DNA of 64,000 nucleotides, from contig JBOHGM010000009.1 of assembly GCA_050699435.1 (NCBI GenBank), forward strand, positions 1-64,000, written 5' to 3'. The translations under genes and the position numbers were made by a program. Of this stretch, positions 34,447 through 42,417 are shown piece by piece. Numbering within the stretch: the stretch's first letter is position 1; each line of letters opens with the position of its first letter. The notes under the pieces are model-generated. The model worked only from the letters and a program-made list of their open reading frames with translations. It was not told the DNA's origin and made no database searches. The stretch comes from GCA-003244245 sp050699435 (GTDB taxonomy: Bacteria; Actinomycetota; Actinomycetes; Mycobacteriales; Pseudonocardiaceae).

Positions 34447-34495
34447 ACTCGTAATGAGCAGGTCAAGGGTTCGATTCCCTTAGGCGGCTCCAGCC
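34447..34495. other. attR of element 1 (49-bp copy)
   Basis: It is identical over 49 bases to 4078-4126. Only the 3' part of tRNA-Thr is present here. It is also the left boundary of the decayed second element. Confidence 0.9.
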
Positions 34496-34576
34496 TCCCA
34501 CCTGCGGATTCCCGCCAGGTGGGAGGCCGGTACGCCTCACCTGGTCACGGCGATGGTCACCAGCAGCTTGCCGATC

Positions 34577-35893
34577 ATGGCGGACAGGCGTGAACGAGGC
34601 AGCGTCGTCAAGCGGGGGAACGTCTGGCGGGTCCGGGTCTCGGCCGGCATCGACCCAGTCACCGGCAAGCGACTGTGGTTGTGCGGCACTTGCACTAGCA
34701 AGCAGGAGGCGGAGAAGCTCCGCACGAAGTTCCTCGGACAGGTCGACAACAGGAAGGCCAGCCGAACCCGCGCCAGCCTCGGCGCACTGCTCGACGAGTG
34801 GCTGCCGGGCGCGGAGCTCGGGCCAACACCCGGGACAACTACGCCGGGCTCATCGAGCGGTTCATCCGGCCAGCGCTCGGCGCGCTGCCGCTGAGCAGGG
34901 TCACGCCGCAACGGATCGAGCGCCTCTACGGCGAGCTGCGCAGCTGCCGGGCACGCTGCGACGGGCGGCCGTTCGTCGAGCACCGTCGGCAGGGCGAGCA
35001 CGACTGCGAGCGGGTCAAGTGCGGGCCGCACGAGTGCCGCCCGCTGGCTCCCTCGTCGGTGCTCGTGTTACACGCCATCCTCAGCGGGGCGTTCGAGGCC
35101 GCCGTCCGATGGGACTGGGCCAGCGTCAACGTGGCCCGGGTGGCGAAGCGACCGAAACTGCCGCCACCGAACCCGGACCCGCCCACGCCGGACCAGGCGG
35201 CCGTTCTGGTCAATGCGGCGTGGGCACAGGACGAGATGTGGGCACGCTGGTCTGGCTGGTGATGACGACCGGGATGCGCCGCGGTGAGGTGCTCGCCCTT
35301 CGCTGGCGGCACGTGCACTTCGACCGCCGGGTGCTGGACATCCGGCGCAACTACGTCCAGCGCCGAGGCCGCAAAATCGAAAAAGACACCAAGACACATC
35401 AAATGCGGCGCATCGCGCTCGACCAGGACACGATTGTCGTGCTGGAAGAGCACCGCGACCGGGCGCTGCACCGGGCAAGGTTGCTCGAGGTGGCTTCCAC
35501 CGACGATTGGTACCTCTTCTCCAACGATCCGGCCCACGGCCGGCCGTTGAACTGCGGCACTACAGCGCGACCAAGCTGCTCAGCGCCGGCGTCGACCCGG
35601 CCACGGTGTCCGGCCGGCTCGGCCACGGCGGGGGAGGTGCGACCACCCTGCGCGTCTACGCGGCCTGGGTGGCGGCCTCCGACCAACGAGCAGCCGAGGT
35701 GCTGGGCGCCAAAATGCCGAAACGGCGCCCGGGCGAGACGAGTCAGCGTGAGCGGGGGGCTGGGGGCTTACATCAAGACGACCTCACGCTCGCCACCATC
35801 GTTGGCGCGCACAATAACGGCCGCACCGTCGTCCTTGACGGTTCTGTACACGAAGTCCCCGTAGGCGATGAGACGCCGGACAGCTTCGGTTAA
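34577..35893 (+). pseudogene. int: Second tyrosine integrase, broken in several places
   Basis: ATG 34577 begins an integrase spread over different frames: 34577 to about 34815 (RERGSVVKRGNVWRVRVSAG), about 34815-35250 (LIERFIRPALGALPLSRVTP), about 35250-35545 with catalytic Arg (TTGMRRGEVLALRW), and about 35540 onward with LRHYSATKLLSAGVD and the Tyr in LRVYAAW. Between the third and fourth pieces 30-40 residues, including the first catalytic His, are missing. It sits beside the middle att copy and belongs to a second, inactive element. Confidence 0.75.
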
Positions 35894-35956
35894 GCTGACC
35901 TGTTCACGGGCGATCACCCGCTCGATAGCTGCGAGCATTTCATTATTGACAGCCAC
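35768..35956 (-). CDS. Small RHH-like protein
   Basis: The protein has 62 residues. The pattern LAAIERVIAREQVSLTEAVRRLIAYGDFVYR looks like a helix pair of a small DNA-binding or antitoxin protein, followed by a short beta hairpin. It overlaps the tail of the broken integrase on the opposite strand. The family is uncertain. Confidence 0.5.
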   Translation of the reverse strand: MAVNNEMLAAIERVIAREQVSLTEAVRRLIAYGDFVYRTVKDDGAAVIVRANDGGEREVVLM

Positions 35957-36015
35957 GTTGATACGGCGAGGTGCTTGCGGCGCCGAGTCCCTCTCGTTCC
36001 GGTACGCTACCCAGC

Positions 36016-36459
36016 ATGATCAGGGGGAGTCGGGCGGTGCGCGCGTCCCTAGCTCTGGCCGCAGTCCTGGCCTCCCAGGCAGGGGACACCTCCTGCGACA
36101 CCGCCGCCCGTTCTGCTGGCTACGACTGCCATGTGGACACCCGGGGCCTGCGCAACGAGAACGGCCTTGTCGTCGACATCGTCACGAACTGGTGCAACGA
36201 GAAGCCCCAGCGGCAGGCGTTCACGGTGTGGATCGAGGCCCGGCCCGGACCGGATGAGCGGTGGGAGCAGGTGGGCCGGTCGGCGATCAACTTCAGCACG
36301 CCCGGGTTGAAAGGCAGCAAGACGCGCGTTGAGGGTGGCCGGTGCCAGCCCGATATCGAGTACTCCGTGGCGTGGCAGGCGGAGGGCGTGACCGCCGAGG
36401 GTGTCCCGTACGACTTGCATCCCGACAGTGACCTGTTCGGCACGACCGGTCTCTGCTAG
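36016..36459 (+). CDS. Small putatively secreted protein
   Basis: The protein has 147 residues from ATG 36016, which is preceded by a TACGCT box (36003-36008), so it may be leaderless. A short basic and hydrophobic N-terminus (RGSRAVRASLALAAVLASQAGD) looks like a signal peptide. The rest has six Cys residues (C29, C39, C61 and others) and is beta-rich. No family is recognised. Confidence 0.5.
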   Translation: MIRGSRAVRASLALAAVLASQAGDTSCDTAARSAGYDCHVDTRGLRNENGLVVDIVTNWCNEKPQRQAFTVWIEARPGPDERWEQVGRSAINFSTPGLKGSKTRVEGGRCQPDIEYSVAWQAEGVTAEGVPYDLHPDSDLFGTTGLC

Positions 36460-36469
36460 GCATATCCCC

Positions 36470-36772
36470 GTGGTCACCTACTCTTACGCCCCGCGGAGCC
36501 GGGGTTTGCTGGGGTGGTTGCGCCGGTGGTGGAGACGGCGGACCCGGGCCGTGGACCGATCCGACGGCCGGGACTACACAGGCTGGGAAGTGAGGATCGT
36601 CGAGGGCCGGCACCAGTTCCTGCCTCCTGTGGACACACCGGGCCGTGTCGTGGGCACGGATCGGCAGTGCGGGGAGTTGGCGCAACGGATCGAGTTTTCC
36701 GGCAGCACGGTGACCGCCCCGCTGCCGTGGCCGGGCATCGAACTGGTCAAGCCCCCGCCGGCCGGGCGTTAG
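36470..36772 (+). CDS. Hypothetical protein, tryptophan/arginine-rich N-terminus
   Basis: The protein has 100 residues from GTG 36470, ten bases after the preceding stop. It contains LLGWLRRWWRRRTR near the N-terminus, then a small mixed domain (WEVRIVEGRHQFLPPVDTPGRV). It is probably cotranscribed with 36016-36459. No function is recognised. Confidence 0.45.
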   Translation: MVTYSYAPRSRGLLGWLRRWWRRRTRAVDRSDGRDYTGWEVRIVEGRHQFLPPVDTPGRVVGTDRQCGELAQRIEFSGSTVTAPLPWPGIELVKPPPAGR

Positions 36773-36877
36773 CCGAGTTCGTCCGGGCGCTGAGCGTAGC
36801 GGTCCCCGCAAGGATCAGGGCGCGGGCCTCGCGGCGCCCGTGTTGCAGCTCGCGGATTTCGCCGGCGAACCGCGCAC

Positions 36878-37489
36878 TCAAACCACCGAGTTCATGCGCC
36901 AGGTCACTGAGATGCGATGACCGGTTCGTGGACCAACCACGGCGTGCAGGGGCCGACCGTCAGCATGGTTACCTAGTCCGGGTGCTCGAAGGAGCATCAA
37001 GTCACCAGCAGCTACTTCCCACTGGTTCACCGGGTTACCAGCACGGTCTTTACACAAGGTGAATCTTGCGGAACCTGCCGCTGTAATTATTGCGATCAGA
37101 ATGCGGTATCGTTTGAAGTCGAGGTGGGGCGTAATACCCAGAGCGCCGACGGGATACCGTTGCACATCGACCTCGTTCGGCTTCCAGTTAGACACACCGA
37201 CGACAGCGCCACCCTGGGCGTGGATCTGCTGCACAAGATCGCGACCGAGTTGTTCGACCACAGGGTAGTTTTCGAGGTGGCCCCGCAGGCGGAAGATATA
37301 GCCTTCCTGCCGTGCGCGCCCTGCTTCGGTCGGCATCGCTTCAAACGGTCCGGAGCTGACTTCCTCTGCAAGTTGCTCGCAGAACGCCACGTCCAGCGCG
37401 TTTTCGACGAGCGCTACTCCAGCATCGTTAGCCGTGCGCAACGGTTCGGTCAGGTCCAGATCGGGTGTCAGCGCGAGAGTCTGACTCAT
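36878..37489 (-). CDS. 2OG-Fe(II) dioxygenase family protein
   Basis: ATG 37489 follows CGAAGGAAAA. The 203-residue protein has a double-stranded beta-helix core with His122-x-Asp124 (ITPHLDF), a distal His near 185 and the basic residue in GHRISVTWR. These form the iron and 2-oxoglutarate sites of the family. The substrate is unknown. It lies in the decayed element, just downstream of a truncated GntR gene. Confidence 0.65.
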   Translation of the reverse strand: MSQTLALTPDLDLTEPLRTANDAGVALVENALDVAFCEQLAEEVSSGPFEAMPTEAGRARQEGYIFRLRGHLENYPVVEQLGRDLVQQIHAQGGAVVGVSNWKPNEVDVQRYPVGALGITPHLDFKRYRILIAIITAAGSARFTLCKDRAGNPVNQWEVAAGDLMLLRAPGLGNHADGRPLHAVVGPRTGHRISVTWRMNSVV

Positions 37490-37576
37490 TGCGGGTTTTC
37501 CTTCGTTTTTCGGGGTCTTGCTGGGATTTTGCAGGACAGGATGTAGCGCCGTTACGACCAGCGCGGGTGGGGTGAA

Positions 37577-37747
37577 GTTACGGGTATAGACCGTCCGGAG
37601 CTGCCGGATCACGGACACATCGTCAGGTATCCCCAAGGCTTCGAGCGCGGCGGTGGTCGGGGGTCGGGACGACACACGGTCCTCGAAGTACAACTGGGGA
37701 TAGCCCAACTCCGCCAGGACTTGAGGAGTCCGCAGGTCAGCCCACAA
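37577..37747 (-). pseudogene. Truncated GntR/UTRA-domain regulator (KorSA-like)
   Basis: The residues RTPQVLAELGYPQLYFEDR ... ALGIPDDVSVIRQLRTVYTRN match the start of a UTRA effector-binding domain. The HTH part and the rest of the domain are gone. GntR/UTRA regulators (KorSA type) are usual in pSAM2-like elements, which supports element 2 being an AICE relic. Confidence 0.5.
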
Positions 37748-37800
37748 GTGGAGTGCTGAACCTCCAAGCTGGCCCTATCGACGCAAAGTCGGCGGGTGGC

Positions 37801-38085
37801 TCAGGCACCAGAGGTGGACTCTCCGGGACCTCTCAGGAGTGCCAGCAGCTCGTCTAGTTTCGACCCTTGCTCGATCACCGTCGAGTTGAGCTGGTCGAGC
37901 TTCGAGTCAACCTCGGTCAGCTTGGCGCCCTGCTCGTCCAGCTTGGCGCTATGCTCGGCGAGAAGCCGCCCGTGTTCGGTCTTGATCTGCGCTACGTCAT
38001 CGCGGATCTCGATCACCGTGTCCGAGATCGCGCGCAGGTCTTCCTCGTGCGCGTCGACGCGGTGGGAGAGTTCGGGCGAAGACAT
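37801..38085 (-). CDS. Coiled-coil protein, unknown
   Basis: The protein has 94 residues. Almost the whole length is heptad coiled coil (HEEDLRAISDTVIEIRDDVAQI ... LDQLNSTVIEQGSKLDELLALL). It has no membrane segment. Role unknown. Confidence 0.55.
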   Translation of the reverse strand: MSSPELSHRVDAHEEDLRAISDTVIEIRDDVAQIKTEHGRLLAEHSAKLDEQGAKLTEVDSKLDQLNSTVIEQGSKLDELLALLRGPGESTSGA

Positions 38086-38132
38086 GCCGGCAGCCTAGCC
38101 GTTGGGGGAGGTATGACAGGCCCGGCTCGCCC

Positions 38133-38269
38133 GTCACTGTCACACCTGTCACTCTAGGTGTCTGACCTGAGAAAATAGGTGTCTGACCTGAGAAAATAGG
38201 TGTGACAGCAGAGTGACAGGCGTGGTTGTTGTACTTCTCCCTCCTCTCTTTCCTTGTCACAGGTGTCAC
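38133..38269. repeat. Iteron-like repeat cluster
   Basis: A 21-base unit (TAGGTGTCTGACCTGAGAAAA) is present at 38155-38175 and 38176-38196, with a partial third copy. It is flanked by repeated GTCAC/GTGAC half-sites at 38133-38154, 38201-38217 and 38255-38269. The region is AT-richer than its surroundings. It could be a replication origin or a regulator binding array of element 2. Confidence 0.55.
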
Positions 38270-38682
38270 CGAAAGGCGGCTGAAACAGGGGGTGGCGGTG
38301 CGCCGTGATCGTCCGGCCGCCTGCGGCCAACTGTGACGGGCTCTGCAGCCCTGCCAGTTGCCCGCAGCCGGGCGTACCTGGGTAAGACGAGCCCCCCAAA
38401 GTCGCCCGTACCGGCCTGGCGCGCGGTGGAACGCCGTACAACGGGCGCTGAAACGCCCGCAGACGCGACGGACCGAAGGGGGTAGGGTCTTTCCCCTCAC
38501 TGTGGCAGCGTGCGGCGCCTCACCCCCACTGTTCCAGCCGGTTCGATCTCCCCACCTGCCCGCCGGAGTGACGAACTGAGTGACAACCGGGCGGTGCGCA
38601 GGTGGACGTTCCGGGACGTGCACGGACGTCGACACTGCTACTACCAGCAAGTTTGCCCAGATGGCGGTCCTGACGACCTACG

Positions 38683-38708
38683 CTCGTAATGAGCAGGTCA
38701 AAGGTTCG
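38683..38708. other. Degenerate third att copy
   Basis: Twenty-six bases (CTCGTAATGAGCAGGTCAA, then AGGTTCG) match the att core with one mismatch and then diverge. This marks the right end of the second element, 4234 bases from the middle att copy. Confidence 0.7.
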
Positions 38709-38714
38709 GCCCGA

Positions 38715-39232
38715 GCGGGTGGCCGCGACCCGGGTGTGAGCAGTTCGCCGACCCGGGCGACGCGCTTGCGCAGCCAGGGGATGCGCTGCTCGGCGGGCAG
38801 CATGAGCATCGGCGGGAGGATGCGGTTGCCCGGTCCAGCTCGCCGAGCTGCACGGCAGCGGTGGTGGCGGCGTAGACGTGTGCCAGGGCGCAGTGTCGCG
38901 ACAACGATCGTGTGCGGACGGTGGGTCAGGCTGCGGCGACCTGCCGGGCCATCCGGGCCAGCTGGCGAGCGTCGGACCCGGGCCGGGCCTCCAGCACCTC
39001 AGCCAGCGGCAGCACCTGTCGGCGGACAGACAGCCAACGTCTCGGCGACGTCGAGGCGTCCCCGTTCGAACTCCAGGAGCGCGGCTGGACGGTCCACGTC
39101 CCCGAACGGGTCGGCAGGGGTGGGAGTCCAGAGATCTCGCCCCTGCGCCCGGTACAGGCCGCCGATGTCGCGTTCGGCGAGGACGGGGAGTAGGTCGGCG
39201 CGCTCGAACAGCGCGGGGTCGAGGGGTTCCAT
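38715..39232 (-). pseudogene. Relic of an HTH-TPR regulator like 27722-29203
   Basis: Pieces in different frames resemble the regulator of element 1: the N-terminal LPVLAERDIGGLYR (39232 side), the C-terminal VLPLAEVLEARPGSDARQLARMARQVAAA ending near 38933, and an extra TPR-like piece (HVYAATTAAVQLGELDRA, 38810-38890). The HTH and most repeats are missing. Confidence 0.45.
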
Positions 39233-39319
39233 GGGCGTTCACTGGGCGGTTAGCTCACCGAGATCGGCCAGGGTCCGGGCGGCCCCACCTGGGCTGGGCA
39301 GGATGGCTGAGTGGCGGCT

Positions 39320-39622
39320 CTAGGCTGGGTAGGGCAGCGTGGTGAAGTCGTTGCATCGCACCGTGCGGGTGGACTCCTCGATGACGTACGAGCAGACGAC
39401 CACGTTGCCGCATCCGTCGCCGGAGTTGGGGATCCGGCCGTACCACAGGTTCTCGAAGCCCGGTTCCCGTTCCACCCCCTCGTAGGGGTCCTCGTAGCGC
39501 GTCACGACCCACGTCCTGACGATGCGGCGCAGTTCGCTGCTGGGGGAGCAGAGCGCTATCCAGGAGTCGAGCCGCTCGGGGAACAGTCGGAGCTTCCACG
39601 GTTCACCCCCTCCGCTAGTCAC
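39320..39622 (-). CDS. Putative toxin paired with Panacea antitoxin
   Basis: The protein has 100 residues (WKLRLFPERLDSWIALCSPSSELRRIVRTWVVTR ... EPGFENLWYGRIPNSGDGCG). GTG 39622 overlaps the stop of the upstream Panacea gene by eight bases, so the two are translated together. Small proteins of this type follow Panacea-domain genes in actinobacteria. The biochemical activity cannot be told from sequence. Confidence 0.6.
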   Translation of the reverse strand: MTSGGGEPWKLRLFPERLDSWIALCSPSSELRRIVRTWVVTRYEDPYEGVEREPGFENLWYGRIPNSGDGCGNVVVCSYVIEESTRTVRCNDFTTLPYPA

Positions 39623-40178
39623 CCAGCCTCGCCTCGATCTCCGCGAACCTGGCTAGGAGTTCCTCGCGTCCCAGCGGGCGGCCCGGTTCGGCGGGTTGCG
39701 ACGTGGTCTCCTGCAACCACTGCGAAATCACCGCTCTGTCCAGAGCACCCTCCTCGCCCTCAGTGCTGGAGTTGGTCCGGAAGTAGCGGGCGATCACGTC
39801 GTGCTTGATGGTGGTGCTGCCCCCCGGTGGCCGGTCCTCGTCGGCGGTCAGCCACGGGTCCTCGCTGTGGGTGAGATTCTCAAGGTCCTTGCCGGTCAGG
39901 GCGCCGTAGCGGCTCAGGACATAGCCGATGGTGTTCAGCTCCGCCTCACCCAGCTGTTGGCGTGCCGGCGACGGCGCGCCGTGTTTCTCCGCGCGCCACA
40001 GGGTGCTGACCACGGGACCCATATCCCAGGCTTCGATGGTGTCGGCGAACAGGGGCTCATCGAAGGTGGCCAGGTGGTGTCCCTGGCAGTAGTAGAGCAG
40101 CTTGTGCAGCTTCTTTACCGGAAGGCCGGGTAGCCGTTCGCGGAGGACGGCGGCGACGTCATGCGCGGCCAGTGGCAT
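39615..40178 (-). CDS. Panacea-domain (SocA-like) antitoxin
   Basis: The 187-residue protein from ATG 40178 has the conserved Panacea core KKLHKLLYYCQGHHLATFDEPLFADTIEAWDMGPV and later YGALTGKDLENLTHSEDPW. These domains neutralise many unrelated toxins encoded next to them. The start has no Shine-Dalgarno site but a TATCAT box six bases upstream, so the transcript is probably leaderless. Confidence 0.82.
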   Translation of the reverse strand: MPLAAHDVAAVLRERLPGLPVKKLHKLLYYCQGHHLATFDEPLFADTIEAWDMGPVVSTLWRAEKHGAPSPARQQLGEAELNTIGYVLSRYGALTGKDLENLTHSEDPWLTADEDRPPGGSTTIKHDVIARYFRTNSSTEGEEGALDRAVISQWLQETTSQPAEPGRPLGREELLARFAEIEARLGD

Positions 40179-40184
40179 CGGGCG

Positions 40185-40252
40185 ATGATAGGACCCCCAG
40201 ACCGGCTGCTGGGGGACGGGGCTATGCTGGTGTGTGTCGAACATAGGTTCGA
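40185..40252 (-). promoter_or_regulatory. Promoter and operator-like repeats of the TA pair
   Basis: On the minus strand the -10 box TATCAT is at 40190-40185. Upstream are two inverted repeats: CCCCCAG/CTGGGGG at 40194-40215 and TCGAAC/GTTCGA at 40237-40252. They lie where an autoregulating antitoxin would bind. Confidence 0.45.
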
Positions 40253-40415
40253 TTATGACGCCGGATTGAGGCGGTGACCAGACGGCCCGGTACGCCCCGA
40301 CCTCGCCCCATCCCTGACCAACCTCGCGCACGGGCTCTGCGACCTCGGCCAGCATGATCAGGAGTTGGAGCTGCGCACCGAACTCGTCGTGCGCTCGGAG
40401 CTGCGCAGCCGGCGG

Positions 40416-40732
40416 ATGGCTGAGCCCGGCGCGGCCGAGACTTATGACGCTGCGCGGCTGGCCTTCGAGCTCGGTCGGCGGGTGCGTGAGCTTCGTGTCC
40501 AGCAGGGATTGAGTCAGACGTAGCTGGCCCGGCGCGCGGGCATGACTCACCGCAGCGCAAGCCCAAGCGGCTGCCGCCTACTGCCGAGCACGCCGCCCGA
40601 ATCCTCAATGAGGCAGGGAAGGATCCGGACTGGGCCGTTCCGATCTGGCTGGTCGCCGAGGACATTACTCTTCTGGTTGAGAGCCGCCCCTGGACGCTAG
40701 ACGATCCGGATGGGCCGAGAACTCAACTGTGA
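40416..40732 (+). pseudogene. Broken XRE regulator and downstream remnant
   Basis: ATG 40416 reads into an HTH_3 motif (LGRRVRELRVQQGLSQT) that is cut by an in-frame TAG at 40521 and continues LARRAGMT. The sequence then loses the fold. A second remnant in another frame (KRLPPTAEHAARILNEAGKD ... DDPDGPRTQL) ends at 40732. Probably a former TA antitoxin locus. Confidence 0.5.
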
Positions 40733-40756
40733 GCGAGGCTCGGAGAGGAGACCGCT

Positions 40757-42376
40757 GTGCCCGAGATCGACCATGTCATCGTGCTGGCGCTGGAGAACCG
40801 CGCGTTCGACCATATGCTCGGATTTCTTCAGCACCCAGACCCGCAGTTCGATGGTTTACTGAGCGGCGGCCCGTACGAGAACCCGGGGTGGCGCGGAAGG
40901 CCGCCGGCCCCGGCGACGCCGACCGCGAAGTCCGTTAGTCCCGTTGGCCCGGATCACTCTCACGAGGGTGTGCTGGAGCAGCTCGCGGTTCGGGGAATCG
41001 GACGAGTGCGCAGGCCAACCAATCAAGGTTTTGTAGCGAACTACGAGCGGAAGTGCCGTGGTCTGACCGCACCGACGTTTGGTGGTGTGCTTGGCCCGCT
41101 GCTGAACTGGTGGATTCGCCGGAAAGCAGACGACAGCGCAGAAATCCAGAACCTTGGCCCCCTGGTGATGAGCTGCCAGCCGCACCAGAACGCCCCGGTG
41201 TTGAGCACTCTTGCCCTCGAGTTCGCCGTGTGCACTCGATGGTTTTGTTCTGTACCCGGGGAGACGTGGCCGAACCGGAACTTCATGCATGCTGCGACCT
41301 CAGACGGCGAGACCAACATCGAGCTGCGCTTCTATACGGACCGCACCATCTTCGAGATGCTGGAAGAGGATTACGGCCGGGAATGGCATATTTACCACGA
41401 CGACACCCCGCAAGTATGGGTCTTTCCCCGACTGTGGGATACCGCGGACCGGCACGCCAAGTGGTTTCCGCTGGAGGAGTTCGCCCGGCACGTCGAGAAG
41501 GGAGTGCTTCCCGCCTACTCGTTCCTAGAGCCCAACCACCGGCCGCCGGTGCATACGCTCGACCATGCTCCTTGGATTGGCATCCCCAGTATCAGTAACA
41601 GCCAGCATCCGGAGAACAACCTGGTCTCCGACGAGTCCTACGACGACTTCGTGCCGGGCGACACCGACTTCGCCCGCGCCGAGTCACTCATCGCAGACGT
41701 CTACGAGGCCCTGCGTGCCCGGCCCGACGTGTTCGAACGATCGCTGCTCGTCATCACCTACGACGAGCACGGCGGCTTTTACGACCACGTCCCGCCCCCC
41801 ACGGGGGTTCCGAGCCCGGGTGATCCGAGCAGTTGGCTGGGCCGCCTGATGGAGAGCCTATTGCACAGGAAGGCTGCCTCCTTCGACTTCACCATGCTTG
41901 GTCCCCGTGTGCCGGCGGTAGTGGTTTCCCCGTATGTGGCCGCCGGGAAAGTCGACGACACCGTGCGCGACCATGCCAGCATTCCCGCCACACTGCGGGC
42001 CGTGTTCGCACCGAGCGCGCCGCCGCTCACCCGGCGAGACGCCTGGGCGCCCCCCTTCCACACTGTGCTCGACCTCACCCACCCTCGGCGCGGTCACGAA
42101 CTACCTGACCTCTCCGCGCACGTCAGCAGCCGGCCGGAAGCGGCGGCTGGGACGGTCACGCCAGGCCAGAGCACAGCTGCCGGGGAAGCGGAGGTGCCAC
42201 CGTATTATCGCGACTTCATCGCCCAGGCCGAGCGCGTCAGGGCTCACCTGCTCGCCGTAGGCGAGCCGGAGGTGGCGCAGGGAACCCGGCCGACGCCAGC
42301 CGAGAAGGCCATCGACATCACCCGCCTGTTCCGCGAAGCGGCCGGCCGGCACCGGGACGAACTGCGGCCCGAATAG
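40757..42376 (+). CDS. Phospholipase C / phosphoesterase family protein
   Basis: The 539-residue protein has a GTG start after GGAGAGGAGACC. Motifs of PF04185 are the N-terminal IDHVIVLALENRAFDHMLG, GETWPNRNFMHAATSDG, and ITYDEHGGFYDHVPPP. These build the metal/phosphate site of bacterial phospholipase C and acid phosphatase relatives. No Tat or Sec signal peptide is seen, so unlike secreted members it should be cytoplasmic or cell-associated. Confidence 0.82.
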   Translation: MPEIDHVIVLALENRAFDHMLGFLQHPDPQFDGLLSGGPYENPGWRGRPPAPATPTAKSVSPVGPDHSHEGVLEQLAVRGIGRVRRPTNQGFVANYERKCRGLTAPTFGGVLGPLLNWWIRRKADDSAEIQNLGPLVMSCQPHQNAPVLSTLALEFAVCTRWFCSVPGETWPNRNFMHAATSDGETNIELRFYTDRTIFEMLEEDYGREWHIYHDDTPQVWVFPRLWDTADRHAKWFPLEEFARHVEKGVLPAYSFLEPNHRPPVHTLDHAPWIGIPSISNSQHPENNLVSDESYDDFVPGDTDFARAESLIADVYEALRARPDVFERSLLVITYDEHGGFYDHVPPPTGVPSPGDPSSWLGRLMESLLHRKAASFDFTMLGPRVPAVVVSPYVAAGKVDDTVRDHASIPATLRAVFAPSAPPLTRRDAWAPPFHTVLDLTHPRRGHELPDLSAHVSSRPEAAAGTVTPGQSTAAGEAEVPPYYRDFIAQAERVRAHLLAVGEPEVAQGTRPTPAEKAIDITRLFREAAGRHRDELRPE

Positions 42377-42417
42377 CCGTACCCAGTGGTTCGGGTAGTC
42401 GTGGCGCTCCGACGGGA

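Noticed and set aside
38155..38196. CRISPR-like repeat
   Set aside because: The 21-bp units are directly joined without spacers and there are no cas genes.
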